Positions 20,595-28,972 of a stretch of 64,000 bases of DNA are shown in pieces. How positions within the stretch are numbered: position 1 is the first letter of the stretch; each line of letters opens with the position of its first letter. Below the pieces are notes generated by a model. That model was not told the origin of the DNA and made no database searches. It saw only the letters and a program-made list of their open reading frames with translations. Source of the stretch: Pseudomonas morbosilactucae (GTDB taxonomy: Bacteria > Pseudomonadota > Gammaproteobacteria > Pseudomonadales > Pseudomonadaceae); the NCBI RefSeq assembly GCF_023241715.1, contig NZ_JALQCW010000006.1, positions 100,358-164,357 of the forward strand. Direction: 5' to 3'. The translations under genes and the position numbers were made by a program.

Positions 20595-22040
20595 TCAGGA
20601 TCCGATGTAGGAGGTCTTCACCACGGTGTAGAACTCCTGCGCATAGCGACCTTGCTCGCGCGAACCGTAAGACGAACCTTTGCGACCACCGAACGGCACG
20701 TGGTAATCGACGCCGGCGGTCGGCAGGTTGACCATCACCATCCCTGCCTGAGAGTGGCGCTTGAAGTGGTTGGCGTACTTCAAGGAGGTGGTGGCGATGC
20801 CCGCCGACAGACCGAATTCGGTGTCGTTGGCCATGGCCAGGGCCGCTTCGTAATCCGCGACGCGGACCACGTTGGCCACGGGACCGAAGATCTCTTCACG
20901 GCTGATACGCATCGAGGCCTCACTGTCGGCAAACAGCGTGGGCGCCAGGAAGTAACCTTCGGTATCGCAAGTCACCAAACCACCACCGCTGACCAGACGA
21001 GCCCCTTCGGACTGACCGATATCGATGTACTTGAGGTCTTGCTCCAACTGCGCCTGGGACACCACTGGGCCGATGTCGGTACCGCTCTTCAAGGCATGGC
21101 CGACCTTGATCGACTGCATGCGCTCGGCCATGGCCGCGACGAACTTGTCGTGGATGCCGGCCGTGACGATCAGTCGGCTCGACGCCGTGCAGCGCTGGCC
21201 GGTGGAGTAGTAGGCGCTTTGCACCGACAGTTCCACGGCCTGGGCCAGGTCCGCGTCATCGAGGATGATTTGCGGGTTTTTGCCGCCCATCTCCAACTGC
21301 ACCTTGGCCTGACGGGCCACGCAGTTGGCGGCGATCTGCCGACCCACACCCACGGAACCGGTGAAGCTGATGCCGTCGACTTTCGGGCTGTTGACCATGG
21401 CGTCGCCGATCACTCGGCCGCTGCCCATCACCAGGTTGAACACCCCGGCCGGGAAGCCAGCGCGGGAAATGATTTCTGCCAGGGCCCAGGCCGAACCCGG
21501 CACCAGGTCCGCCGGCTTGAGCACCACGCAGTTGCCGTAAGCCAGGGCCGGGGCGATCTTCCAGGCCGGGATGGCAATCGGGAAGTTCCACGGCGTGATC
21601 AGGCCGACCACGCCCAGGGCTTCACGGGTCACTTCAACGTTGACGCCCGGGCGCACCGACGGCAGGTAGTCACCCGACAGGCGCAGGCATTCGCCGGCGA
21701 AGAACTTGAAGATGTTGCCGGCGCGGCTGACTTCGCCGATGGCCTCGGGCAGGGTCTTGCCCTCTTCCCGAGCCAGCAGGTTGCCGAGCTCTTCACGCCG
21801 GGCGAGGATTTCGCTGCCGACCTTGTCCAGGGCGTCGCTGCGCGCCTGGATACCCGACGTCGACCAGGCCGGGAACGCGGCGCGAGCGGTGTCGATGGCG
21901 GCATTCACCTGGGCCAGGTCGGCCTTGGCGTAGTCACCGATCACATCCGACAGATCGGACGGGTTGACGTTGCTCGAATAGTCGGCGCCTGCGACCCACT
22001 GGCCGCCAATGTAGTTATCGAAACGTTTTACTTCTGCCAC
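20595..22040 (-). CDS. 2,5-dioxovalerate (alpha-ketoglutarate semialdehyde) dehydrogenase
   Basis: An NAD(P)-dependent aldehyde dehydrogenase of 481 residues. It oxidises the 2,5-dioxopentanoate made by KdgD to 2-oxoglutarate, the last step of aldarate breakdown; this assignment rests on context plus the family. The catalytic Cys is in STGQRCTASSR and the general-base Glu in QLEMGGKNP. The cofactor loop is GISFTGSVGVG. The start is GTG at 22040, with AAGGAG 6 bases upstream; an upstream TTG at 22058 would lack a site. It is followed by the permease and preceded by kdgD (51 bases). Confidence 0.92.
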   Translation of the reverse strand: MAEVKRFDNYIGGQWVAGADYSSNVNPSDLSDVIGDYAKADLAQVNAAIDTARAAFPAWSTSGIQARSDALDKVGSEILARREELGNLLAREEGKTLPEAIGEVSRAGNIFKFFAGECLRLSGDYLPSVRPGVNVEVTREALGVVGLITPWNFPIAIPAWKIAPALAYGNCVVLKPADLVPGSAWALAEIISRAGFPAGVFNLVMGSGRVIGDAMVNSPKVDGISFTGSVGVGRQIAANCVARQAKVQLEMGGKNPQIILDDADLAQAVELSVQSAYYSTGQRCTASSRLIVTAGIHDKFVAAMAERMQSIKVGHALKSGTDIGPVVSQAQLEQDLKYIDIGQSEGARLVSGGGLVTCDTEGYFLAPTLFADSEASMRISREEIFGPVANVVRVADYEAALAMANDTEFGLSAGIATTSLKYANHFKRHSQAGMVMVNLPTAGVDYHVPFGGRKGSSYGSREQGRYAQEFYTVVKTSYIGS

Positions 22041-22091
22041 GACTAGCTCCTTACGCAAAAAGCCGCTGATTGCTCAGCGGCCTTGGGTGAA

Positions 22092-23003
22092 TTACTGGGC
22101 GCCCTGGGCGTCGATCAACGCCGCCAGCGCTTCATATTCTTCTGGCAACAGGTCGGTCAGCGGGGCACGCACCGGACCTGCGTCGTGGCCGACGATCTTG
22201 GCACCGGCCTTGACGATGCTCACCGCGTAACCGGCTTTGCGGTTGCGGATGTCCAGGTACGGCAGGAAGAAGTCGTCGATGATCTTGCCAACGGTGGCGT
22301 GATCTTCGCGGGCAATGGCGTGGTAGAAATCCATCGCGGTTTTCGGGATGAAGTTGAACACCGCCGATGAGTAAACCGGCACGCCCAGGGCCTTGTAGGC
22401 CGCGGCATAGACTTCAGCGGTCGGCAGGCCGCCGAGGTAGGTGAAGCGATCGCCCAGGCGACGGCGGATCGACACCATCAACTCGATGTCACCCAGGCCA
22501 TCCTTGTAGCCGATCAGGTTCGGGCAACGCTCAGCCAGGCGCTCCAGCAACGGCGCGTTCAGGCGGCAGACGTTGCGGTTGTAGACCACCACGCCGATTT
22601 TCACCGATTTGCACACGGCTTCTACGTGCGCGGCCACCCCGTCCTGGCTGGCTTCGGTCAGGTAGTGAGGCAGCAGCAGCAAGCCTTTGGCGCCCAGGCG
22701 CTCGGCTTCTTGAGCGTATTCGATAGCCTGGCGGGTGGAACCACCGACACCGGCGAGGATAGGCACGCTGGTGGCGCAGGTGTCGACGGCCGTCTTGATC
22801 ACAGCCGAGTACTCACTGGCGGCCAGGGAGAAGAACTCACCGGTGCCGCCGGCGGCGAACAGGGCCGAAGCGCCGTAGGGGGCCAGCCACTCAAGGCGCT
22901 TGATGTAACCCTCGCGATGGAAATCGCCTTGGGCATTGAAATCGGTCACCGGGAACGACAGCAGGCCGGTGGAGAGGATGGACTTCAGTTCTTGTGGATT
23001 CAT
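22092..23003 (-). CDS. kdgD: 5-dehydro-4-deoxyglucarate dehydratase (decarboxylating)
   Basis: KdgD, a DapA-fold class I aldolase-type enzyme, dehydrates and decarboxylates 5-dehydro-4-deoxyglucarate to 2,5-dioxopentanoate and CO2. The 303 residues match the usual length. The Schiff-base lysine is Lys167 in [10 protein letters not shown], the assisting tyrosine is Tyr141 in VVVYNR, and the pyruvate-binding loop is AAGGTGEF at 51-58. A longer frame opens to 23072, but the ATG at 23003 gives the standard [22 protein letters not shown] start; the ribosome site is weak (CAGGGTG). First structural gene of the cluster, behind two candidate GntR operators. Confidence 0.95.
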   Translation of the reverse strand: MNPQELKSILSTGLLSFPVTDFNAQGDFHREGYIKRLEWLAPYGASALFAAGGTGEFFSLAASEYSAVIKTAVDTCATSVPILAGVGGSTRQAIEYAQEAERLGAKGLLLLPHYLTEASQDGVAAHVEAVCKSVKIGVVVYNRNVCRLNAPLLERLAERCPNLIGYKDGLGDIELMVSIRRRLGDRFTYLGGLPTAEVYAAAYKALGVPVYSSAVFNFIPKTAMDFYHAIAREDHATVGKIIDDFFLPYLDIRNRKAGYAVSIVKAGAKIVGHDAGPVRAPLTDLLPEEYEALAALIDAQGAQ

Positions 23004-23059
23004 TATGCGAACACCCTGGAAAACACGTATGTGATGAAAAATTACCTCAGGCTGGCTGA

Positions 23060-23082
23060 AGTTGTAGGTCATCGTACAACTA
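23060..23082. promoter_or_regulatory. candidate operator for the FCD-type GntR regulator, proximal to kdgD
   Basis: Positions 23060-23081 form a palindrome, AGTTGTA-N8-TACAACT. Overlapping it, TCGTACAACTA at 23072-23082 fits TNGTNNNACNA, the consensus reported for FadR-subgroup (FCD) GntR proteins. It lies about 60 bases upstream of the kdgD start, where a repressor would block transcription. The link to the neighbouring regulator is inferred from position. Confidence 0.5.
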
Positions 23083-23259
23083 AAAATACAATCGTCAACC
23101 GCATTTCATCTGTGCGGAGGAAAAAGCCGAGCCTGACGCGTGACCAGTGATGCCTGAAGAAAGACGAAAAGCCTTTAAATCCGTGACATAGCGCGCCACC
23201 GGCACCCGCATCCCGGATGCCGATTCATCCCAGGCACACTAAAGTCGCATTGAGGTACG

Positions 23260-23270
23260 TTGTCCTACAA
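23260..23270. promoter_or_regulatory. second candidate GntR-family operator
   Basis: TTGTCCTACAA is a palindrome that fits the TNGTNNNACNA consensus of FCD-type GntR regulators exactly. It lies between the regulator gene and kdgD, about 180 bases upstream of the proximal site, so the two could be bound together. Confidence 0.5.
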
Positions 23271-23308
23271 TGTAAGCGAGTAATCTGAAACAAAACGCAG
23301 AACGAACA

Positions 23309-23366
23309 ACGGGCCGGCCAGCACCGGCGACAGATCAATGTCTGCCACCGGCGCTGGTCGGCCCGT
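23309..23366 (-). terminator. long hairpin downstream of the GntR regulator gene
   Basis: ACGGGCCGGCCAGC pairs with GCTGGTCGGCCCGT with one G-T wobble; a second stem (ACCGGC with GCCACCGG) continues inward. It starts 28 bases past the regulator stop on the minus strand and is followed by TGTTCGTTCTGCGTTTTG. It should separate the regulator transcript from kdgD. Confidence 0.65.
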
Positions 23367-23394
23367 TAGAGGGAGGGTGCAGCAGGTGTGGTGG

Positions 23395-24144
23395 CTAGCC
23401 CTGCTGGGCTTGAGCCTCTTCGTGGGCCTGGCGCAGGCGCTCGCGGCTGTTGGTCAGGTGCAGACGCATGGCGGCGCGGGCCGACTCCCCGTCCTGACGG
23501 GCAATCGCGGCGTAGATGTCTTCGTGTTCGCGCCCCAGGCGTTGCAGGTACTGCTGCTGATCGTCACGTACGATGCGCGCGGAATTCAGCCGGGCGCGGG
23601 GAATGATGCTGGTGCCCAGGTGGCTCATGATGTCGGTGAAATAGCGGTTGCCGGTGGCCAGGGCAATCTGCAGGTGGAACTGAAAATCCGCGGCGGCCGC
23701 ATCGGAGCCGATGGCGTTCAGCGCCTCCAATTCATCCAGTGCCGCACGCATAGCCGCCAGTTGTTCGTCACTGCGGCGCTGGGCCGCCAAGCCGGCGGAC
23801 TCCACTTCAAGGCTGATGCGCAACTCGAGAATTGCCAGCACATCGCCCAGGGTCACTACGGTCGCGGGGTCGATGCGAAAACCGCTGGGGCTGGGGGTAT
23901 CGAGGACAAAGGTGCCGATGCCGTGGCGGGTTTCCACTTGCCCCGCCGCCTGCAAGCGCGAGATCGCCTCACGCACCACCGTGCGGCTGATGCCATGGGC
24001 CTCCATGATCGCCGACTCCGTGGGCAACTTGTCGCCACGCTTGAGTTCGCCGTCGCGGATCTGTTCGGACAACACCGTCACCAGTTCCTGCGCGAGGCTG
24101 CGGCGCTTGCGGGGAAGTCGGGACGCGGCGTTCTGGTTTTCCAT
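23395..24144 (-). CDS. FadR/GntR-family (FCD) transcriptional regulator of aldarate catabolism
   Basis: A 249-residue regulator. A winged helix-turn-helix fills about residues 12-80 (LAQELVTVLSEQIRDGELKRG, then LPTESAIMEAHGISRTVVREAISRL). The C-terminal two-thirds is an all-helical FCD ligand domain with the usual DFQFHLQIALATGN and HEDIYAAIARQD blocks that hold a metal-binding His cluster. The position upstream of kdgD-garD on the same strand suggests it represses this operon and is released by an aldarate or intermediate. I chose the ATG at 24144 (MENQNAASRLPRKRRS); ATGs up to 24180 are possible and none has a good ribosome site. Confidence 0.88.
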   Translation of the reverse strand: MENQNAASRLPRKRRSLAQELVTVLSEQIRDGELKRGDKLPTESAIMEAHGISRTVVREAISRLQAAGQVETRHGIGTFVLDTPSPSGFRIDPATVVTLGDVLAILELRISLEVESAGLAAQRRSDEQLAAMRAALDELEALNAIGSDAAAADFQFHLQIALATGNRYFTDIMSHLGTSIIPRARLNSARIVRDDQQQYLQRLGREHEDIYAAIARQDGESARAAMRLHLTNSRERLRQAHEEAQAQQG

Positions 24145-24248
24145 AGTGGGCATCTTCATCGGCAACTGAGGGCGCATCATAGCTCAGCCAGCGTTTGCGA
24201 TTGTGGTTGAACAACCGGCCCCCGCCGCCGAATTCAAGACGAACGAAA

Positions 24249-24271
24249 AGCGGCGCCCTCAAGGCGCCGCT
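24249..24271 (-). terminator. intrinsic terminator of the ABC transporter gene
   Basis: AGCGGCGCC and GGCGCCGCT form a perfect 9-bp stem with a 5-base loop, 17 bases after the ABC gene stop. On the minus strand the stem runs straight into TTTTCGTTC. Confidence 0.85.
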
Positions 24272-24287
24272 GGCAATGACTCAGGCC

Positions 24288-26015
24288 TCAAGCAGGCAGC
24301 GACTGCTCGATCAAATGCCCTTGTTCAATGCGGATATGCCGAGGGTGGAAACACTTGAGGCTGCTGCGGTGGCCGACACTGACCACGCTCAAGCCCGGCA
24401 GTTGATCGATCAAGGCCTGGTACAGCGTCGCCTCGTCCTCCTCATCCATGGCTGAAGTGGCCTCGTCCATGTACAGCCACTGCGGTGCATAGAGCAGGGC
24501 CCGGGCAAAAGCCAGACGCTGCTGCTCGCCCGGCGACAACATGCGCTGCCAGTGATTGCTTTCGTCCAGGCGCGCGACCAGGTGCGGCAAGCGGCAGGTC
24601 TCCAGGACTTGCACATAACGCTCATGGGCATAGGTGTCGCCCGCCTGTGGATAACTCAACGCCTCACGCAGGCTGCCAATGGGTAGATAGGGCTTTTGCG
24701 GCAGGAACAGATAACGCTGGTCGGGCATGCGAATCGCGCCATGGCCGGCAGGCCACAGCCGTCCCATCGCCCGCAGCAAGGTGCTCTTGCCGCTGCCGGA
24801 GCGCCCGCTGAGCATCAGTCGCTCGCCCTGGGCCACGGTCATCTCGGCACCGGCCAACAGGTGCCGGCCGTCCGCCAGGTCCAGACCCAGGTCGTGCACC
24901 TGCAGGGCCTCGCCTTGGTTCTGCACGTCAATTGCCGGCAGGCGTTCCTCGTTGTCGTTCATGGCCTGGCGGAAACTCAGCAGACGGTCGCAGGTGGCGC
25001 GCCAGGCTGCCAGTTCCGAGTAAGCACTGATGAACCAGCTGAAGTTCTCTTGCACGTTGCCGAACGCCGAGTTGATTTGCATCAGCTCGCCCAGTTCGAT
25101 CTTGCCAGCGAAGTAACGGGGCGCGGCGACGATAAACGGGAAGATGATCGCAATCTGGCCGTAACCGGCGGTGAAGAAGGTCAGGCGCTTGGAGACCTTC
25201 ATGATGTCCCAGAAGTTGTGCCAGACCTTGCCGAAGCGGCTGCTCAGGCGCTGGTTCTCATTCTTCTCGCCGTTGTACAGGGCGATGCTCTCGGCGTTTT
25301 CGCGGATACGCACCATGGAGAACCGCAGGTCGGCTTCAAAGCGTTGTTGTTGGTTGTTGAGACCGATCAAGCGCCGGCCAATCAGGTGCGTCAGCCAACT
25401 GCCCACCACCGCGTACACCAGGGCGCACCAGAACATGTAGCCGGGAATGGTGTAGCCGAACACTTCGATGCTGCCGGACACGCCCCACAGAATGATCGAG
25501 AACGACACCAGGCTGACCACGGTGCGAATCAGGCCAAGGCCCAGTGACAGGGTGCTGCTGGTAAAGCTGTTGAGGTCTTCGGAAATCCGTTGGTCCGGGT
25601 TATCGGTGTAACCGCCCTGCTCCAACTGGTAGTAATTCTTGTGCCCCAGCCAACGGGCAAAGTGATTCTCCGTGAGCCAGGCCCGCCAGCGAATGGTCAG
25701 CATCTGGGTCAGGTACAAGCGATAGACCGCGCCGAGGATCGCCACGGCGGCGATACCGCAGAAGTACAAAATCAGCTGCCAGAACGCCGCTTCGTCCTTC
25801 TTCTGCAAGGCGTTGTAGAAGTCCTTGTACCAACTGTTGATCCACACCGAGATGGCCACGCTGAACAGCGACAGGCCGATCACGGCAATCAACAGCAACC
25901 AGGCCTTGCCCTTCTCTTCGCTGCGCCAGTAAGGCGTGGTCATTGCCCAGACCCGGCGGAAAAAAGCGCCGCGCACCGTATCGTTGACCGCAGAGTATTC
26001 AGCGTTCTGATTCAT
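24288..26015 (-). CDS. SbmA/BacA-like ABC transporter, fused permease and ATPase (YddA type)
   Basis: A 575-residue half-transporter. The N-terminal region has about six membrane segments (WLLLIAVIGLSLFSVAISVW near residue 40) and the SbmA/BacA-like block RWRAWLTENHFARWLGHKNYYQL. The C-terminal nucleotide-binding domain has Walker A GRSGSGKST, signature LSPGEQQRLAFARALL and Walker B WLYMDEATSAMDE. Relatives include E. coli YddA and the vitamin B12/long-chain acyl transporters of mycobacteria; substrate and direction are unknown here. It would work as a homodimer in the inner membrane. It is a single gene with its own terminator, between the GntR regulator and roxR. Confidence 0.9.
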   Translation of the reverse strand: MNQNAEYSAVNDTVRGAFFRRVWAMTTPYWRSEEKGKAWLLLIAVIGLSLFSVAISVWINSWYKDFYNALQKKDEAAFWQLILYFCGIAAVAILGAVYRLYLTQMLTIRWRAWLTENHFARWLGHKNYYQLEQGGYTDNPDQRISEDLNSFTSSTLSLGLGLIRTVVSLVSFSIILWGVSGSIEVFGYTIPGYMFWCALVYAVVGSWLTHLIGRRLIGLNNQQQRFEADLRFSMVRIRENAESIALYNGEKNENQRLSSRFGKVWHNFWDIMKVSKRLTFFTAGYGQIAIIFPFIVAAPRYFAGKIELGELMQINSAFGNVQENFSWFISAYSELAAWRATCDRLLSFRQAMNDNEERLPAIDVQNQGEALQVHDLGLDLADGRHLLAGAEMTVAQGERLMLSGRSGSGKSTLLRAMGRLWPAGHGAIRMPDQRYLFLPQKPYLPIGSLREALSYPQAGDTYAHERYVQVLETCRLPHLVARLDESNHWQRMLSPGEQQRLAFARALLYAPQWLYMDEATSAMDEEDEATLYQALIDQLPGLSVVSVGHRSSLKCFHPRHIRIEQGHLIEQSLPA

Positions 26016-26113
26016 CGTTCAGGCTCGGTTGGGATGGGGAAAAGTATGAGGCCGATCATAGTAGATCGGCCCACTTCTTCACGATGCCCGGCAGACTTTC
26101 GTTCAGTTGCGGT

Positions 26114-26674
26114 TCAGCGACGAACCGGCCGCTTCTGCAATTTGCGCTGCAAGGTGCGGCGATGCATGCCCAGGGCCCGGGCAGTGGCGGAGATATTGCC
26201 TTCGTGTTCAGTCAGCACGCGCTGGATGTGCTCCCACTGCAGGCGGTCCACCGACATGGGGTTTTCCGGCACCAGGGTGTCGAGGTCGGCGTGCTCGGAA
26301 AGCAGCGCGGCCAGCACATCGTCCGCGTCCGCCGGCTTGCACAGGTAGTTGCAGGCACCGCGTTTGATCGCCTCCACGGCGGTGGCGATGCTCGAATAAC
26401 CGGTGAGGATCAGCACGCGCATTTCCGGGTCGAGTTCCAACAGCTTGGGCAGCAGCACCAGGCCGGAATCGCCGTCCATTTTCAGGTCCAGGGCCGCGTA
26501 GTCCGGCAGGTCCTGCTGGGCGATAAGCAGGCCTTCCTCGGCGGAGCCGGCGGTGCTGACACGAAACCCCCGGCGACTCATGGCCCTTGCCATCACACGG
26601 GTGAAGGTGGCGTCGTCGTCCACCAGCAGCAAATGCGGCAGTTCTTCGCCTTCGACTTGGATCTCGTCACTCAT
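26114..26674 (-). CDS. roxR: redox response regulator RoxR (RegA/PrrA/ActR family)
   Basis: RoxR is the DNA-binding partner of RoxS; in P. aeruginosa and P. putida the pair responds to respiratory redox state and controls the cyanide-insensitive oxidase and other functions. The 186-residue protein has a receiver domain with the acidic pocket DDD at 19-21, phospho-acceptor Asp63 in ALDLKMDGDSG and Lys in LCKPAD. A short Fis-type helix-turn-helix ends the protein (HEGNISATARALGMHRRTLQRKL). The ATG at 26674 has AGGAG 6 bases upstream. It overlaps the end of roxS by 8 bases, so translation is probably coupled. Confidence 0.93.
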   Translation of the reverse strand: MSDEIQVEGEELPHLLLVDDDATFTRVMARAMSRRGFRVSTAGSAEEGLLIAQQDLPDYAALDLKMDGDSGLVLLPKLLELDPEMRVLILTGYSSIATAVEAIKRGACNYLCKPADADDVLAALLSEHADLDTLVPENPMSVDRLQWEHIQRVLTEHEGNISATARALGMHRRTLQRKLQKRPVRR

Positions 26675-27929
26675 GTTGCTCTCCTGGGGCGACACGGGGC
26701 AGACGCAGCTCGGTGAGCGTACCGCCTTCCTCATGACTGTAGAGTTTCACTGAGCCGCCGGCGCGGGTCACGCTGGCTTTGCTCAAAAACAGGCCGAGGC
26801 CGAAACCTTTGCCCTTGGTGGTAAAAAACGGTTTGCCAATCTGCTCGGCGATGGCCAAGGGTACGCCGGGACCGTGGTCACGAATACTGATGGTGAGGTT
26901 TTCTTCATCCCAGCCCAACTGCACCTCCAGCCCTTCGGGGCAGGCATCGGCGGCATTGTTCAGCAGGTTGAGCAGGGCCTGGGTCAGGTCCGGCGGTGGC
27001 GCCAGGCGTGGCACCGTGCCCTGGCCCAGCAGCAGGAAGCGATAACTGGCTTCCGGGCGCATCAGGTGCCAGCGGTTCAGCGCTTCATCCAGCCACACAG
27101 TGACGTCCTGCACCTCCACCGCCAAACGGCGATTGGCCTCGGCGGCGCGCACCAGTTGCTGGAGGGTTTGCTTGCACAGTTTGACCTGGTCCTGAAGCAC
27201 CTTCAGATCGTCCTGCAGCAATGGGTCGAGGTGGTCCTGGCTCATTTCATTGAGCAGCACACTCATGGTCGCCAGGGGCGTACCCAGTTCGTGGGCGGCA
27301 CCGGCGGCCTGGGTGGCCACGGCCAGCAATTGCTGATCGCGCAGGCCCTCTTCGCGGCGGATGGCGCGCAGCTCTTCCTGGCGACGCAACTCCTCGGCCA
27401 TGCGCGCGGCAAAGAAGGTGATCACGGCGGCGGCCAGGGCAAAGCTCAGCCACATGCCGTAGATCTGCATCTTCTCCCGGGCCACGGGGAAGGTCTCCAA
27501 CGGGTAGAACTGCATCAGCAACAAGGTGTAGAGGGTCAGGGCGATGCCCGACAGCACCACTGAAAAACGCCAGGGCAAGGTCACGGCGGCGATGGTCAGC
27601 GGCACCAGGTAATAGGAGACGAAGGGGTTGGTCGAACCGCCGGAGAAATACAGCAAGGCGCTGTGGATAAACAGGTCACAGGCCAGTTGCAGGGCATACT
27701 CCAGCTCTGTCACCGGCCACGAGGTGCGCAGGCGAATGGCCGTGAAGGCACACAGGACCATGGAAAACACCAGGGTCACCGCCAGTTGCAGCCAGGGTAA
27801 CGGCAGCAGGTCGAACCAGTAGGCGAGCCCCACCGAACCGGCTTGAGCGGCCAGGACCAAGGTTCGGATAAACGTCAGGCGCCAGAGGTTCTGACGGGTG
27901 GCGGACAACAACTGTACGGGGGCGAGCAT
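26667..27929 (-). CDS. roxS: redox-sensing histidine kinase RoxS (RegB/PrrB family)
   Basis: A 420-residue membrane kinase. Six membrane segments fill about residues 18-175. Between them lies GGSTNPF (97-103), the GGXXNPF heptapeptide that in Rhodobacter RegB senses ubiquinone redox state. The H-box is AAHELGTPLATM with phospho-acceptor His213, typical of RegB. The ATPase domain has LLNLLNNAADAC (N box), DHGPGVP (G1) and GKGFGLGLFLS (G2). The ATG at 27929 has AGGAG 5 bases upstream; a long frame extends further up but has no start signal. First gene of roxSR, divergent from the SIMPL-domain gene. Confidence 0.93.
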   Translation of the reverse strand: MLAPVQLLSATRQNLWRLTFIRTLVLAAQAGSVGLAYWFDLLPLPWLQLAVTLVFSMVLCAFTAIRLRTSWPVTELEYALQLACDLFIHSALLYFSGGSTNPFVSYYLVPLTIAAVTLPWRFSVVLSGIALTLYTLLLMQFYPLETFPVAREKMQIYGMWLSFALAAAVITFFAARMAEELRRQEELRAIRREEGLRDQQLLAVATQAAGAAHELGTPLATMSVLLNEMSQDHLDPLLQDDLKVLQDQVKLCKQTLQQLVRAAEANRRLAVEVQDVTVWLDEALNRWHLMRPEASYRFLLLGQGTVPRLAPPPDLTQALLNLLNNAADACPEGLEVQLGWDEENLTISIRDHGPGVPLAIAEQIGKPFFTTKGKGFGLGLFLSKASVTRAGGSVKLYSHEEGGTLTELRLPRVAPGEQHE

Positions 27930-28168
27930 GAGCTCTCCTGATGAGCGCTCCAGGCGAATCCGCGCAAGTATAACCAAGGCGCACCTTGCACAGGCAGAAC
28001 TGCGGCAAAGCGTCACAGAAAAACAGTTGCAAGCTGCACGCATTGAGCTAAAAGCGTAAGTGTTCTCAACGTGCAGCCGGCCGCTTGAAACTTGCCGCTG
28101 CCCCCCATTGTCTGAAGGATTCACGCAGGCTCTGCCCTTATCCTGCGGACCGCACTCAAGGAGTTTCA

Positions 28169-28885
28169 ATGCACCATTCCAGTCGCAGCGCCGCCCTTCT
28201 CGCCCTCAGCCTCAGCGCCCTCGCCAGCCTGCCGGCCGTGGCCGCCGATGAACTTCACTACAACCAGATTGCCCTGCGCGCCGAAGTCAGCCAGGAAGTG
28301 GCGCGCGACCTGATGATCGTCACCCTGTACACCGAGTCGCAAAATGCCGACCCGGCCAAGCTGGCGGCAGAAATCAGCACCACCATGAACAAGGCCCTGG
28401 GCCAGGCGCGCCAGGTCAAGGACATCGCCCTGCGCCAGGGCAGCCGCAACAGCTACCCGATCTACGACGGCAAAGGCCAGAAAATCACCGGCTGGCGCGA
28501 GCGTGCCGAACTGCGCCTGGAAAGTTCGGACTTCGCCGCCCTGTCGAAGCTGACCGGTGAACTGCTGGGCGACCTGAAAATGTCCGGCATGAACTTCGCC
28601 ATCGCCGACCCGACCCGCAAGGCCAGCGAAGACGCCTTGCTCAAGGACGCGGTCAACGCCTTCAAGGCCCGTGCTCAACTGGCCACCGAAGCGCTGGGCG
28701 GCAAGGGCTACAAGATCGTCAACCTGAACTTCAACAGCAACGGTTATCCACAGCCTTACGAGCGGGCTCCGATGATGATGAAGGCCGCCAGCATGGACTC
28801 CGCGCCGGTGACCCCGGATGTCGAGGCCGGCACCAGCCAGGTCAGCATGAGCGCAGATGGTTCGATTGAAGTGCTGATGCCGTAA
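28169..28885 (+). CDS. periplasmic SIMPL-domain (DUF541) protein
   Basis: A 238-residue exported protein. Residues 1-25 form a signal peptide (LLALSLSALASLPAVAADE, likely cut after AVA). The rest matches the SIMPL/DUF541 family: an alternating Val/Ile-rich start (IALRAEVSQEVARDLMIVTL), then SYPIYDGKGQKITGWRERAELRLES and a helical middle. Family members such as BP26 and E. coli YggE form periplasmic oligomers; YggE has been tied to oxidative stress, but the molecular function is unknown. AAGGAG lies 6 bases before the ATG. It is divergent from roxS, so a redox link is possible but unproven. Confidence 0.85.
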   Translation: MHHSSRSAALLALSLSALASLPAVAADELHYNQIALRAEVSQEVARDLMIVTLYTESQNADPAKLAAEISTTMNKALGQARQVKDIALRQGSRNSYPIYDGKGQKITGWRERAELRLESSDFAALSKLTGELLGDLKMSGMNFAIADPTRKASEDALLKDAVNAFKARAQLATEALGGKGYKIVNLNFNSNGYPQPYERAPMMMKAASMDSAPVTPDVEAGTSQVSMSADGSIEVLMP

Positions 28886-28903
28886 AGGTTCCAAGTCCCC
28901 CCG

Positions 28904-28935
28904 AAACGGCGGTAACCTCGGTCACCGCCGTTTTT
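28904..28935 (+). terminator. intrinsic terminator after the SIMPL-domain gene
   Basis: AAACGGCGGT pairs perfectly with ACCGCCGTTT around a 10-base loop and is followed by TTG TTTC. It lies 18 bases past the stop codon and 38 before the first dppA paralogue. Confidence 0.85.
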
Positions 28936-28972
28936 GTTTCGGCCGTCTAGTGCGGCCCTCTAAGGGGAATCC

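Noticed and set aside
17607..22046. A 1479-codon open frame on the plus strand across garD, the permease and the dehydrogenase
   Set aside because: It is wholly antisense to three well-conserved genes, is rich in His, Gln, Gly and Ala as expected from reading high-GC codons backwards, has no ribosome site and shows no recognisable domain.
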